The notes: generated by a model from the letters alone, not told the origin. Counted from the stretch's first letter, positions 1 to 9,431 are shown. The stretch: DNA of 64,000 bases from Actinomadura rifamycini DSM 43936 (GCF_000425065.1 NZ_AULB01000015.1:62001-126000), one strand, 5' to 3'. Translations and numbers: made by a program.

Positions 1-650
1 TCGCCCAGGTAGTTCGAGTAGGGGACGCCGGTGCCCTCCTTGAAGGCGTCGCGGAGGGCGAGGCCCAGGTCGCGGGACGCGGGCACCACCGCGGCGTTCC
101 GGCCGATCGACTCGGGCGCGATGATGTGGAAGCCGTGCCCGGACGCCGACGTGCCGTCCGCGTGGACGGACAGGGCCGCGTCGGCCTTCAGCTTGTTGGC
201 GATCCCGGCGCGCTCGGTGATGCACGGGCCGACGCCGTCGTCGCTGTCGCGGGTCAGGGTCACCTCGGCGCCCTCGGCCTCCAGGGCCTTCTCGAGCCGC
301 TTGGAGACGTCCCAGGTGAACGCGTGCTCGCTGTAGCCGTCGTCGGTGCTGGTGCCGGTCGTGTCGCACGCCTTGCTGCCGTTGCCGATCTTGACCTGCT
401 TGTTGATCTCGTCCGGGTGGTCGGCGTTGCCGCCGTTGTGCCCCGGGTCGATCACGATCACCTTGCCGTCCAGCGGGGACGACGCGTCGGGCGACGCGGA
501 ACGCTGCTGTTCGGCGCCCGCGGGGGACGTGGCGCCCGCCGTCGGAGGCTGCGCCGCGTCACCGGACCCGCCGCCCGTGCCGCAGGCGACGAGGGCGCCG
601 AGGCTCAGCGCGAGGCCGGCGACCGCAGGGCCGCCTCGTTTGATGCGCAC
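1..650 (-). CDS. N-acetylmuramoyl-L-alanine amidase lipoprotein (3' end outside window)
   Basis: Zinc amidase of the Amidase_3 family, expected to cut the amide bond between MurNAc and L-Ala of peptidoglycan outside the cell. The GTG start at 650 follows a GGAGGAA ribosome site by 7 bases. Residues 1-23 form a lipoprotein signal ending in the lipobox LVAC, so Cys23 should be lipidated. A short Ala/Ser/Pro linker leads into the catalytic domain with the typical metal ligands: His in DPGHNGG, Glu in YSEHAF and His in SVHADG. The remaining C-terminal part lies left of the window. Family assignment is firm; the substrate is inferred from the family. Confidence 0.88.
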   Translation of the reverse strand, partial: MRIKRGGPAVAGLALSLGALVACGTGGGSGDAAQPPTAGATSPAGAEQQRSASPDASSPLDGKVIVIDPGHNGGNADHPDEINKQVKIGNGSKACDTTGTSTDDGYSEHAFTWDVSKRLEKALEAEGAEVTLTRDSDDGVGPCITERAGIANKLKADAALSVHADGTSASGHGFHIIAPESIGRNAAVVPASRDLGLALRDAFKEGTGVPYSNYLG

Positions 651-747
651 AGGCAGATTCCTCCGTGATGGGTTCGTTATCGCCGATGCCAGTCTGCACC
701 GGGCATCGAGTTCGTCAAACGAAAGTCACGGGGAAAGGCATTCCCGA

Positions 748-984
748 TCAGCGGAAAGGATCTTCCCGGCCGAGCAGCGCGGCGAGCGCCCGCGCCTCCT
801 CCGCGTCCAGGCCGAGCACCACGCGGGGACGTCCCCACGGGTGGTCGATGGAGTGCGCCACGTAACTCGCGACGGACTCCGACACCTGCTCGGTGAGGCC
901 GCGCGCGTGCCTCCACCGCGACCAGGCCCGTTCCAACTCGCTCGCGGCGCGCTGCGCGCACGACACCAGCTCCGGATCACGCAC
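748..984 (-). CDS. Small conserved actinobacterial protein of unknown function
   Basis: A 78-residue protein starting at GTG 984 behind a GGGGGG ribosome site. An upstream extension to 1116 stays open but is Gly/Pro-rich and has no ribosome site, so I reject it. The protein is charged, with no signal peptide or membrane segment. It has an amphipathic first half (ELERAWSRWRHARGL) and a second part ending in a helix rich in Ala, Leu and Glu. It lies divergent to nothing and downstream of the LacI regulator on the same strand. I do not recognise a function. Confidence 0.6.
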   Translation of the reverse strand: MRDPELVSCAQRAASELERAWSRWRHARGLTEQVSESVASYVAHSIDHPWGRPRVVLGLDAEEARALAALLGREDPFR

Positions 985-1200
985 GGCTGACCCCCCGATC
1001 GTCCACGACCCTTCCGTGCCGCCCCGGCGCGCGGGTCCGGGCCGGACGGCCGCGCCGGCGCCCGGCCGGGGGCCGTCCGGCCCGCCTGACCCCGGCCCGC
1101 CGAACGGTGAGTCCATTAACCCCCCGGCGGCCGTCCGGAGTCCGGCGAATGCCCCGGCCTTGGCCCGCCCGTTACCCGATGCGGACCGGTTCGGGAGACG

Positions 1201-2298
1201 TCAGGCGGGGACCGGGCCCGTGGTCGAGCGGACCACCAGGTGCGGGACGACGAGGTTCTGCCGGGCGGCGCGGGAGGGGTCGCCGATGCGGGCGGTGAGC
1301 ATCTCGGCCGCGAGGCGGCCCATGTCGCGGCGCGGCTGGTCGACGCTCGTGAGGGAGATGTGCCGGATCGCCGCGAGATGGGTGTTGTCGTAGCCGATGA
1401 CCGACAGGTCGGCGGGGACCCGCAGGTCGAGCTCCACCGCCGCCGAGAGCGCCCCGGTCGCGACGAGGTCGTTCGGCGCGAAGATCGCGGTGGGGCGGCG
1501 GTCGCGGCGCAGCAGGCCGCGCGCGGCCCGGTAGCCGCCCTCCTCGGTGAAGTCGCCCGGCTGCACGGCGATCTCGTCTTCCAGCCCGTGCCGCCGCATC
1601 GCCCTCTCGTAGCCGATGCGCCGGTACCGGGCGGCGGTCGAGCGGGTGCCCTCGATGTGGGCGATGCGCCGGTGGCCGAGCGACACCAGGTGGTCGACGG
1701 CGAGGCTGGCGCCGAGCTCGTCGTCGTCCACGACGATGTCGACGCCCTTGACGTCCCGCTCGCCGACCACGACGACGGGGACGCTCGCCGCCGCGTCCTT
1801 CAGCGAGTCGGGGACGACGCTGAGGAGCACCAGCCCGTCCACCCGCATCTCGAGGAACGCCTCGACGGCCTCGGCCTCGAACATCGGATCCCAGCGGCCG
1901 CTGCCGACGAGCATGCGGAGCCCGGCGCCGTGCAGGCTCTCCTGCAGCCCGTCGAGGAACTCCGCGAAGAACGGGTTGTGCAGGTCGGCGACGATCGCGC
2001 CGATGAGGCGCGTGCGTCCCTCGACGAGGCTGCGGGCCACGGCGTTGGGCCGGTAGCCGAGTTCCCGCGCGGCCTGCAGGACGGCCTGCCGGCGGCGCTC
2101 GCTGACGTGCGGGGAGCCGCGCATCACCAGGGAGACGAGGGATTTGGAGACCCCGGCCCGCTCGGCGACGTTGCGGATCGTCGGCTTCGGCGCGGGCACG
2201 GACCTCCCCTCGTCGCGGGCGGCCGACGAGGGGCGCCGCGGCCTGGGCACCACGACGTCCCTCTGCGTCTTGTGCGGGGGGTCTACTTCACCAGACAT
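1201..2298 (-). CDS. LacI-family transcriptional regulator
   Basis: DNA-binding repressor or activator of the LacI/GalR family. An N-terminal helix-turn-helix (about residues 38-85: PTIRNVAERAGVSKSLVSLV, then YRPNAVARSL hinge) is followed by a periplasmic-binding-protein-like sensor domain ending in the family-typical GYDNTHLA and TSVDQP segments. The ATG at 2298 has an ACGGAG ribosome site; it gives a basic leader of about 33 residues before the domain, longer than usual, and a start nearer residue 33 (GTG) is possible. No sugar-uptake or glycosidase gene is adjacent, so the effector and targets are unknown. The 270-base gap to the divergent TetR gene should hold both promoters. Confidence 0.9.
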   Translation of the reverse strand: MSGEVDPPHKTQRDVVVPRPRRPSSAARDEGRSVPAPKPTIRNVAERAGVSKSLVSLVMRGSPHVSERRRQAVLQAARELGYRPNAVARSLVEGRTRLIGAIVADLHNPFFAEFLDGLQESLHGAGLRMLVGSGRWDPMFEAEAVEAFLEMRVDGLVLLSVVPDSLKDAAASVPVVVVGERDVKGVDIVVDDDELGASLAVDHLVSLGHRRIAHIEGTRSTAARYRRIGYERAMRRHGLEDEIAVQPGDFTEEGGYRAARGLLRRDRRPTAIFAPNDLVATGALSAAVELDLRVPADLSVIGYDNTHLAAIRHISLTSVDQPRRDMGRLAAEMLTARIGDPSRAARQNLVVPHLVVRSTTGPVPA

Positions 2299-2569
2299 GG
2301 CACTCCGTCCAGGGGGCCTGCGGGACCTGCCGTCACGGCGCGCCTGGGGCCGCGGCGCGCCTCCTCCGCGCGGGAGGAGATGCCATGATGCCTTGGCTTC
2401 CCCACAAATCGTCGCAACAGGGAGTAACGGTCCGCCGCCAAACCGGGTTCGGGTCTGTGGTGTCCCGGATCACATCGCGGCCCGGAGCGGGTCGCGCGAG
2501 GGGAACGGGACGCCCCGCGGCCGGCTCGGTACGGCGTGCCCCGGGCGGCGCCTCGGATACCCTGCGCAG

Positions 2570-3502
2570 GTGGCAGAACGTGCGGTGACCGGTGACAGGG
2601 CGCGGAGCCGGCAGCGCGGCGGGCAGGGACGTCGCAGGCTCAGCGTGGACGAACGACGGGAAGAACTGATCGAGGCCGCCCTGCAGCTGTTCAGCACGCG
2701 GTCGCCGGAGGACGTCTCCATCGACGACGTCGCGGCGGCGGCGGGCGCGTCCCGGGCGCTCGTCTACCACTACTTCGGCGGCAAGTACGAGCTGTACATC
2801 GCGGCGCTCGGCAGCGCGGCGAAGAAGCTGTCGGTGCTGCTGGAGCCGCCGACCGAGGGCAAGCCGCTGGAGCGGCTCGGCGTCTCGCTCGAACGGTACT
2901 TCGACTTCGTGGAGAGCCACGCGGCCGGCTACACGGCCCTGCTGCGCGGCGGCCCGGCCGACCGGTCGGGCGAGGTCGGCGAGATCGTCGACGGCATCCG
3001 CCAGCTCCTGCTGGACCGGATCCTGCACTCGCTGGCCGTGGACGTCCCGGAGCCGACGCTGCGGATCACGCTGCGCGCGTGGATGGCGGCCGTCGAGACG
3101 GCGGGGCTCGACTGGCTCGAGAACCGCGACGTCGCGCGGGCCGACCTCGAACGGCTCCTCGTCGACCACCTGGTCGTGATGCTGCACGTCGCGGGCCGGC
3201 ACGACCCCGGCACCGGGGCCCTGTTCGACCGTCTCGCGCACGAGGAGCTCACCCCGGGGCAGGCGGCCGGGCCGCTGTCCGGGCAGGCGGGAGGTCCGGC
3301 CGGGCGGCCGGCTGAGCACCGCCGGGCCGGCGGGCCCCGCCGGGGCGATCGGTCCACTCGGGACGGGTGTGACCGCCGTGACTCGGGTGACCACTATCGG
3401 CCACCCCCTTGCCGCGCGCGCCCGCCGTGGTTCCGTCCATGTTCCGGGCATGCCGGAGTCCCGCCCGGCGAGTCGCGGGCGGGACGTCCGATCGAACCGT
3501 GA
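2570..3502 (+). CDS. TetR-family regulator with unusual C-terminal tail
   Basis: TetR-type one-component regulator. The helix-turn-helix lies at about residues 30-75 (RREELIEAALQLFS ... VSIDDVAAAAGASRALVYHYF), followed by an all-helical ligand domain that ends near ALFDRLAHEELTPG. The chosen GTG is at 2570, since the open frame upstream to 2144 overlaps the LacI gene and lacks homology; GTG 2585 is an alternative. TetR proteins are usually 190-230 residues. Here the frame continues for about 85 more residues of Pro/Gly/Arg-rich, non-domain sequence (RHRAGGPRRGDRSTRDG region), which suggests a lost stop codon or a frameshift near 3250-3320. The ligand is unknown. Confidence 0.82.
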   Translation: MAERAVTGDRARSRQRGGQGRRRLSVDERREELIEAALQLFSTRSPEDVSIDDVAAAAGASRALVYHYFGGKYELYIAALGSAAKKLSVLLEPPTEGKPLERLGVSLERYFDFVESHAAGYTALLRGGPADRSGEVGEIVDGIRQLLLDRILHSLAVDVPEPTLRITLRAWMAAVETAGLDWLENRDVARADLERLLVDHLVVMLHVAGRHDPGTGALFDRLAHEELTPGQAAGPLSGQAGGPAGRPAEHRRAGGPRRGDRSTRDGCDRRDSGDHYRPPPCRARPPWFRPCSGHAGVPPGESRAGRPIEP

Positions 3503-3605
3503 GCGGGCCGGGACCGCGATTCTCGGATGACCGTGGTCCCGGGCCGTTCCCGGCCCCCCTGTGATGCGTCCGGCGTGCCGGTGCGGGGCGCGCCGGCCGG
3601 AGCGG

Positions 3606-3809
3606 CTACTCCGAGCGCTGCTGCGGGATTCCCGCCAGCAGCGCCCGCACCTCCGCCTCGCGGTAGCGCCGGTGCCCCCCGAGCGTCCGGATGGACGTGA
3701 GCTTGCCCGCCTTCGCCCAGCGCGTGACGGTCTTGGGGTCGACGCGGAACATCGTCGCCACCTCCGCCGGCGTCAGCAGGGGCTCGGCCTCTGGCGTACG
3801 TGCTGACAT
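3606..3809 (-). CDS. bldC: Developmental regulator BldC (MerR-like HTH)
   Basis: A 67-residue single-domain MerR-like winged helix protein, close to identical in my recall to Streptomyces BldC: LLTPAEVATMFRVDPKTVTR, then WAKAGKLTSIRTLGGHRRYR, ending in QQRSE. In Streptomyces, BldC binds direct repeats cooperatively and holds back the entry into sporulation. The ATG at 3809 matches the Streptomyces start; the frame stays open to 3872 but that leader is not conserved. A GGAGGAG site lies 11 bases upstream. Gene order with vdh, the DUF3073 gene, purM and purF downstream of it supports orthology. Confidence 0.96.
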   Translation of the reverse strand: MSARTPEAEPLLTPAEVATMFRVDPKTVTRWAKAGKLTSIRTLGGHRRYREAEVRALLAGIPQQRSE

Positions 3810-4116
3810 GTTTGCGGCCTCTCCTCCGTGGACCGATGACAGCGATCCTGCGATTGATCCTCGCGCGGTCACTGATGTCCCCTATGGCCCGAAAGAGCCA
3901 CTATGACATCACAACGTGTAACCTTGCCACCACTGAGCGCAACAAGCAAGTTCCTGGCGTACGTTGCGGGCAAACATCCCCTCGAACGCCACGAGCTGCG
4001 CATCGGCGATGAACATCGGGTCACGCTGCGTGATTCTAGCGACACGTATAGTCGTATCGCGCGCAGATTCGGGAATTTTGTTCAGTACGTCCACGGGACC
4101 GGCATCCCGACGGGCT
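3810..4116. promoter_or_regulatory. bldC upstream region, 307 bases without a gene
   Basis: Lower GC than its surroundings, consistent with a long 5' leader and promoter region for bldC, read leftwards. A TAGAAT hexamer on the minus strand (complement of 4031-4036) could be a -10 element; I see no convincing -35 at the right distance. A 61-codon frame at 3909-4094 has no ribosome site or recognisable content and is not called. Confidence 0.35.
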
Positions 4117-5022
4117 TCAGTTGGCGGACTCCAGAGCCCGGACGGGCCGCCAGCGGGCCAGGAGCCGCTTGTACATCGCGACGGTCAGCTCCGCCTCACC
4201 GCGCTCCATCCCGGTGAGGGCCACCGACATCTCCGCGACCGACTCGTCCGCCCGCAGCGCCTCGTCGTCCAGGAGACGGACGAGCCCGCCGTAGTCGAGC
4301 TCGACGAGCGCGCGGGGATGGAACTCGCCCAGCCACCGGGACAGCGTCTCCAAGCGCCCGGCGGAGAGCAGGTACACGTCGCCCGAGCCGTCCCCCAGGG
4401 TCTCCCGGACGATCGGCAGCGCGTGGTCCACGCGGCGGCGGGCCTCGCCCATCGACGTGACGTAGAGCAGCGTGCGCGGGGGCGCGGCCGTCGCGGGCCC
4501 CTGCCCCGCGAGCTCGCACGCGGCGCCGCCGTCCGGTCCGGGGGCGCCCAGGGTCAGCGAGCGCTCGGTGCGGACGAACGGCACGAACCAGTCCAGCGGG
4601 ACGTGCCACGTGCTCGTCAGGATGTGCGGGCGCATCGGGCGCCCGGCCCGCTTCCAGCGCTCGAACGCCTGCGCGATGCGCTCGGACTGCGGCGGCGGGA
4701 CGAACGCGGCGGCGACCCCCGCCGGGTGCTCGTCGCGGAACCGCTCGAACGCGATCCACGAGCGCAGCCGCGTCTCCCACGGGCACACGTAGATCATGTC
4801 GTCGGTGCGGCGCACGTAGGCGTCGCGGCTCTCCCGGTCCGGGACGGCCTCCGGCGGGACGGCGGCGAGCCGGTGGGCCGCGTCGCGCTGCTCGGCGCCG
4901 AGCGCGTGGATCCGTCGCGGGCGCCGCCGGGACTCGGCATAGGCCGTCCACAACGTCCGCGCCGGTTCCTGGAAGGCGGTCACCGGTTCGTATACCCGTA
5001 GGTACGCGGCGTACGGAAACAC
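4117..5022 (-). CDS. Conserved actinobacterial protein of unknown function
   Basis: A 301-residue soluble protein starting at GTG 5022 (FPYAAYLRVYEPVTAF). It sits between bldC and valine dehydrogenase, the place held by a conserved hypothetical gene in Streptomyces, so it is probably an ortholog. It has no signal peptide and no membrane segment. It is rich in Arg, Trp and Pro, with segments such as DDMIYVCPWETRLRSWIAFERF and LTSTWHVPLDWFVPF that look like a conserved folded core. The ribosome site is weak and the start uncertain. No catalytic motif is visible and I assign no function. Confidence 0.72.
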   Translation of the reverse strand: MFPYAAYLRVYEPVTAFQEPARTLWTAYAESRRRPRRIHALGAEQRDAAHRLAAVPPEAVPDRESRDAYVRRTDDMIYVCPWETRLRSWIAFERFRDEHPAGVAAAFVPPPQSERIAQAFERWKRAGRPMRPHILTSTWHVPLDWFVPFVRTERSLTLGAPGPDGGAACELAGQGPATAAPPRTLLYVTSMGEARRRVDHALPIVRETLGDGSGDVYLLSAGRLETLSRWLGEFHPRALVELDYGGLVRLLDDEALRADESVAEMSVALTGMERGEAELTVAMYKRLLARWRPVRALESAN

Positions 5023-5148
5023 GAACGCATCGTGGCACGAGACCCGCCCGGCGGTCGCGGCGACGGGCCCGGCGAGACGCCCGCGTTACCTCCCGGTGGG
5101 GCTGCGCGCGCCCTAGGCTGATCAGTGGACAGGAAGGAGGGCACTACC

Positions 5149-6231
5149 GTGCCTAACGTCTTCGGGTCGCCCCACAAGGGCTCGGAACCCCGCCACGAGC
5201 AGGTCGTCTTCTGCCAGGACGAGGCCAGCGGCCTGCGCGCCATCATCGCGATCTACTCCACCGCCCTCGGGCCGTCCCTGGGCGGCACCCGCTTCTACCC
5301 GTACGGGTCGGAGGAGGAGGCGCTCGCCGACGTGCTGAACCTCTCCCGGGGCATGGCGTACAAGAACGCCCTCGCCGGGCTGGACCACGGCGGCGGCAAG
5401 GCCGTCATCCTCGGCGACCCCTCCAAGGACAAGACCGAGGCGCTCCTGCGCGCCTACGGGCGGTTCGTCGGCTCCCTCGGCGGCCGCTACTACACCGCGT
5501 GCGACGTCGGCACGTTCAGCGAGGACATGGACCTCGTCGCCCGCGAGTGCGAGTTCGTCACCGGGCGGACCGTCGCGAACGGCGGCGCGGGCGACTCGTC
5601 CATCCTGACGGCCTACGGCGTGTTCCAGGGGATGCGCGCCGCCGCCGAGACGGTGTGGGGAGCCCCCACCCTGCGCGGCCGGCGGGTCGGCGTGGAGGGC
5701 GTCGGGAAGGTCGGCCACCGCCTCGTCGAGCACCTGCGCGAGGACGGCGCGGACGTCGTCGTCTGCGATGTGAGCGAGGCCGCCGTCGAACGCGTCCGGG
5801 CGCTGCACCCCGAGATCGAGGTCGTCGCGGACGGCGACGCGATGATCCGCGCGGACCTCGACGTGTACGCCCCGTGCGCGCTCGGCGGGTCCCTGAACGA
5901 CGACACGGTGCCCGCCCTCGGCGCCCGGGTCGTCTGCGGCGCCGCCAACAACCAGCTCGCGCACCCCGGCGTGGAGAAGAACCTCGCCGACCGGGACGTC
6001 CTGTACGCGCCCGACTACGTGGTGAACTCGGGCGGTGTGATCCAGGTCGCGGACGAGATCACCGGGTTCGACTTCGAACGCGCCAAGTCGCGGGCGTCCG
6101 GCATCTACGACACGACCCGGAAGATCTTCGAGCTCGCCGCCGACGAGGGGGTCCCCCCGGCGGTGGCCGCCGACCGCCTCGCCGAGCGCCGGATGTCCGA
6201 GATCGGCCGTCTGCGCGGCATTTTCGTCTGA
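5149..6231 (+). CDS. vdh: Valine (Glu/Leu/Phe/Val) dehydrogenase
   Basis: NAD-dependent oxidative deamination of branched-chain amino acids to 2-oxo acids, the first step of valine breakdown and a source of fatty-acid and polyketide precursors. The GTG at 5149 has a perfect AGGAGG 8 bases upstream, so the in-frame GTG at 5125 is rejected. The 360-residue length fits the family. Lys72 and Lys84 ([17 protein letters not shown]) correspond to the substrate and catalytic lysines. The Rossmann domain carries GVEGVGKVG. It stands next to bldC and before the purine genes, as in Streptomyces. The E1/E2 operon at 23950 could use its products. Confidence 0.93.
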   Translation: MPNVFGSPHKGSEPRHEQVVFCQDEASGLRAIIAIYSTALGPSLGGTRFYPYGSEEEALADVLNLSRGMAYKNALAGLDHGGGKAVILGDPSKDKTEALLRAYGRFVGSLGGRYYTACDVGTFSEDMDLVARECEFVTGRTVANGGAGDSSILTAYGVFQGMRAAAETVWGAPTLRGRRVGVEGVGKVGHRLVEHLREDGADVVVCDVSEAAVERVRALHPEIEVVADGDAMIRADLDVYAPCALGGSLNDDTVPALGARVVCGAANNQLAHPGVEKNLADRDVLYAPDYVVNSGGVIQVADEITGFDFERAKSRASGIYDTTRKIFELAADEGVPPAVAADRLAERRMSEIGRLRGIFV

Positions 6232-6535
6232 CGCCGCACCGGCCGTCGTGGGTCGCCGTACGCGCGTCCCACGACGGTCGCCGGGCTCTTGACGTTCCGT
6301 TCGGCCCGGTGTGACCAGCGCTCACATGACGTCAAGTCGGTCCACTGGCACCTACCGGATACACTGGAGTTCCCGAACAAGAGCGCCGCCACGTACCGCC
6401 GAAGTACCGAGCCGGGCGCAAAACGGGTACGGTTGTACTCGTGACTGACGCATGGCTCATCAGGCATCGGTTCGTGTGGTACACGCGCGCGTTGATGGGC
6501 CCACGAAAGCCCTGACCATCGAGGGGGTCGAGCCA
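6232..6535. other. Intergenic region vdh - DUF3073 gene (304 bases)
   Basis: It begins with an inverted repeat whose arms are 6243-6252 and 6268-6277 (10 bp, no T-run), a likely terminator for vdh. The rest probably carries the promoter of the DUF3073 gene; TTGACG near 6290 and TACACT near 6361 are hexamers of the right kind but do not pair at a standard distance. No gene is seen here. Confidence 0.4.
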
Positions 6536-6742
6536 ATGGGTCGCGGCCGAGCCAAGGCCAAGCAGGTGAAGGTTGCCCGCCAGCTCAAGTACAACAGCGG
6601 CAACACGGACCTCGACCGCCTGAAGAGCGAACTCGGAGTCAAGGACTCCGCCGGCGACGACTACGACGAGCTCGCCGAGAAGTACGCCGACTATGCCGAT
6701 GACTACGGCACCGAGGACCGCAAGGACCAATCCTCGGGTTGA
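6536..6742 (+). CDS. DUF3073 small protein
   Basis: A 68-residue actinobacterial protein: a very basic N terminus (MGRGRAKAKQVKVARQLKY) followed by an acidic half (YDELAEKYADYADDYGTED). The ATG at 6536 has a GAGGGGG site at a good distance. The family is widespread and conserved next to purM in actinobacteria but has no established function; the charged, Tyr/Asp-rich tail suggests disorder. It is followed by a strong terminator. Confidence 0.9.
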   Translation: MGRGRAKAKQVKVARQLKYNSGNTDLDRLKSELGVKDSAGDDYDELAEKYADYADDYGTEDRKDQSSG

Positions 6743-6748
6743 TGTCTG

Positions 6749-6796
6749 ACACCAGCGCCATCCCCCGCGTCGCGGGGGGTGGCGCTGGTGTTTGTT
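6749..6796. terminator. Strong bidirectional terminator
   Basis: A 12-bp perfect stem (6749-6760 with 6780-6791) continued by a CCCCCGCG/CGCGGGGG inner stem, followed by TTTGTT on the plus strand. It ends the DUF3073 transcript and may also serve the opposite strand after purM. Confidence 0.9.
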
Positions 6797-6954
6797 CACC
6801 CTGTTCTCTTGCGTCGCCCTGGGCGCGCTTCGGCCTGGGCGCGTTCGTACGGCCCTGAGAGCGCCGTGAGGCGTCCGGGGTTACCCGGTTTTGCCCAGGA
6901 ACGCTCCAAAGGCCCTACGAGGCTTCTGGGGCCTTCTGGGGCCTTCGGGGGCGG

Positions 6955-7980
6955 TCAGGTGAAGATGGCCTGGCCGGTGCCCTCGGTGGTCTCCCCGAGG
7001 ATCCAGGACGGGACGCCGCGCTCGGCGAGCAGACGCAGCGCCGCGTCGGCCCTGTCGGGCGCGACGATCGCGGCCATGCCCACACCGAGGTTGAACGTCT
7101 TGTCCATCTCGGCCTGGGGCACGTCGCCGTGGCTCTGCAGCACGCGGAACAGGGGCGGGACCTCCCAGGAACCGCGGTCGAGGACGGCGTCCACGTTCGC
7201 GGGCAGGGAGCGGGCGAGGTTCGCGGCGAGGCCGCCCCCGGTGATGTGCGCGAACGCGTGGACGCCCCCGGCCGCGGTCAGGGCGAGGCAGTCCTTGGCG
7301 TAGATCCGCGTCGGGGTGAGGAGCTCCTCGCCGAGAGTGCGGTCGAGGTCGCCGGGGCGGGAGCCGAGGGCCAGGTCCGTCGTGGCGAGGATGTGCCGGA
7401 CGAGCGAGTAGCCGTTCGCGTGCACGCCCGACGAGGCCATCGCGATGACGGCGTCGCCCGCGCGGACGCGTTCGGGGCCGAGGATGTCGTCCGCCTCGAC
7501 GACGCCCGTTCCGGCGCCCGCGATGTCGAACTCGTCCGGTCCGAGGAGGCCGGGGTGCTCGGCGGTCTCGCCGCCGACGAGGGCGCAGCCCGCGAGGGCG
7601 CACGCGTCGGCGATGCCGCCGACGATGTCGGCGATGCGCTCGGGGACGACCTTGCCGCAGGCGATGTAGTCGGTCATGAACAGCGGCTCGGCGCCGCACA
7701 CCGCGAGGTCGTCGATGACCATGCCGACGAGGTCGTGGCCCACGGTGTCGTAGACGCCGAGGCGGCGGGCGAGGTCGACCTTGGTGCCGACGCCGTCGGT
7801 GGAGGTGGCGAGCAGCGGGCGCTTGTAGCGCTGGAACGCGGAGGCGTCGAAGAGCCCCGCGAAGCCGCTGGCGTCGTCCACGACCTCGGGACGGCGGGAG
7901 CGGGCCACCCGGGACTTCATCAGCTCGACGGCGCGCTCGCCGGCCGCGATGTCCACCCCGGCGGCCTCGTACGAGGTCAT
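6955..7980 (-). CDS. purM: Phosphoribosylformylglycinamidine cyclo-ligase
   Basis: Fifth step of purine synthesis: ATP-dependent ring closure of FGAM to AIR in the cytoplasm. The 341 residues show the family landmarks: LATSTDGVGTKVDLA near the N terminus, DDLAVCGAEPLFMTDYIACGK, the ALVGGETAEHPG loop and HITGGGLAANLARSLP. The ATG at 7980 overlaps the purF stop by 4 bases (ATGA), so the two are translationally coupled. The longer open frame reaching 9108 is out of register with purF and is not coding. Confidence 0.97.
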   Translation of the reverse strand: MTSYEAAGVDIAAGERAVELMKSRVARSRRPEVVDDASGFAGLFDASAFQRYKRPLLATSTDGVGTKVDLARRLGVYDTVGHDLVGMVIDDLAVCGAEPLFMTDYIACGKVVPERIADIVGGIADACALAGCALVGGETAEHPGLLGPDEFDIAGAGTGVVEADDILGPERVRAGDAVIAMASSGVHANGYSLVRHILATTDLALGSRPGDLDRTLGEELLTPTRIYAKDCLALTAAGGVHAFAHITGGGLAANLARSLPANVDAVLDRGSWEVPPLFRVLQSHGDVPQAEMDKTFNLGVGMAAIVAPDRADAALRLLAERGVPSWILGETTEGTGQAIFT

Positions 7981-9431
7981 CGTCCGGCCTCCAGCAGGTG
8001 CTTGCCGCGCTCGGACCGCTCGACCTCGATGGGGTAGACCCCGTCGAAGCAGGCGCGGCAGAGGCGGTCCTTGGCGATGTGCGACGCGGAGATCAGCTCG
8101 TCCAGCGAGATGAAGCCGAGGCTGTCGGCGCCGATGGAGTCGCGGATCTCCTCCACCGACAGGTTCCCGGCGATCAGCTCGGCGCGGGTGGCGAAGTCGA
8201 TGCCGTAGAAGCAGGGCCACGCGACGGGCGGGCTGGAGATGCGGACGTGCACCTCGGCGGCGCCCGCGTCGCGCAGCATCCCGACGATCGCGCGCTGCGT
8301 GTTGCCGCGGACGATCGAGTCGTCGACGACGACGAGGCGCTTGCCCTCGATGGCCTCGCGCAGCGGGTTCAGCTTCAGCCGGATGCCGAGCTGCCGGATC
8401 GTCTGGGACGGCTGGATGAACGTCCGTCCGACGTAGGAGTTCTTGACGAGCCCCTGCCCGTAGGGGATGCCGGACGCCTCTGCGTAGCCGATCGCTGCCG
8501 GGGTGCCCGACTCGGGCGTCGGGATGACCATGTCGGCCTCGACGGGGTGCTCGCGGGCCAGGCGGCGCCCCACCTCGACGCGGGTGGCCTGGACGCTGCG
8601 CCCGGCGATGGTCGTGTCGGGGCGGGCGAGGTACACGTACTCGAACAGGCAGCCCTTGGGGCGGGCCTCGGCGAACCGCTCGGAGCGGACGCCGTCCGCG
8701 TCGATCGCGATCATCTCGCCGGGCTCGATCTCCCGGACGAACCGGGCGCCGACGATGTCGAGGCCGGCGGTCTCGGACGCGACGACCCAGCCGCCGTGGC
8801 CCTCCAGGGAGCCGAGAACGAGCGGGCGGATGCCCTCCGGGTCGCGGGCGGCGTACAGGGTGTGCTCGTCCATGAAGACCAGCGAGTACGCGCCGCGGGT
8901 GGCGGGCAGGACGTGCCGCGCCGCCTGCAGCGGGCCGCCCTCGCGGGCGCACAGCAGGGCGGTGAGGACCTCGGTGTCGGTGGTCGCGGTGAGGGTGCCC
9001 GCGGGCAGCTCCTCGGCGAGTTCGCGGGTGTTGATCAGGTTGCCGTTGTGGACGAGCGCGAGCCCGCCCGCGTCGGTCGGGCGGAACGTGGGCTGCGCGT
9101 TCTCCCACGTCGGCGAGCCCGTCGTGGAGTAGCGGCAGTGGCCCACGGCGATGTGGCCGCGCAGGGTGTTCAGGACGGACTCGTCGAAGACCTGGGCGAC
9201 GAGGCCCATGTCCTTGAAGACGACGATACGGTCGCCGTCGCTCACGGCGATGCCCGCGGACTCCTGCCCGCGGTGCTGGAGCGCGTACAGGCCGTAGTAG
9301 GTGAGCTTGCTCACCTCCGCCTTGGCCGCCTGGTCCCCGGGGACCCAGACGCCGAACACCCCGCAGGCGTCCTGCGGGGGGCGGTCGGTGGGATCGATGT
9401 CGTGGCTCAGACGTCCATCACGGAGAGGCAC
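7977..9431 (-). CDS. purF: Amidophosphoribosyltransferase
   Basis: First committed step of purine synthesis: glutamine plus PRPP to 5-phosphoribosylamine. A short propeptide precedes the N-terminal nucleophile Cys23 (PPQDACGVFGVW), so self-cleavage is expected. The glutaminase domain shows QHRGQESAGI and VGHCRYSTTGSPTWENAQP. The PRPP-binding motif VVVDDSIVRGNT lies in the C-terminal half, and the cysteine near the end (RLCRACFDG) fits an Fe-S type enzyme. I chose GTG 9431 because it aligns with the Streptomyces N terminus; GTG 9458 is also open. Neither has a strong ribosome site. Confidence 0.96.
   Translation of the reverse strand: MPLRDGRLSHDIDPTDRPPQDACGVFGVWVPGDQAAKAEVSKLTYYGLYALQHRGQESAGIAVSDGDRIVVFKDMGLVAQVFDESVLNTLRGHIAVGHCRYSTTGSPTWENAQPTFRPTDAGGLALVHNGNLINTRELAEELPAGTLTATTDTEVLTALLCAREGGPLQAARHVLPATRGAYSLVFMDEHTLYAARDPEGIRPLVLGSLEGHGGWVVASETAGLDIVGARFVREIEPGEMIAIDADGVRSERFAEARPKGCLFEYVYLARPDTTIAGRSVQATRVEVGRRLAREHPVEADMVIPTPESGTPAAIGYAEASGIPYGQGLVKNSYVGRTFIQPSQTIRQLGIRLKLNPLREAIEGKRLVVVDDSIVRGNTQRAIVGMLRDAGAAEVHVRISSPPVAWPCFYGIDFATRAELIAGNLSVEEIRDSIGADSLGFISLDELISASHIAKDRLCRACFDGVYPIEVERSERGKHLLEAGR

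Noticed and set aside
3909..4094. A 61-codon frame upstream of bldC
   Set aside because: No ribosome site, no recognisable content, and it lies in a low-GC promoter region.
6921..6953. Short repeat of CTTCTGGGGC next to the purM end
   Set aside because: Only two and a half imperfect copies in a GC-rich spacer, with no structure or context that gives it meaning.
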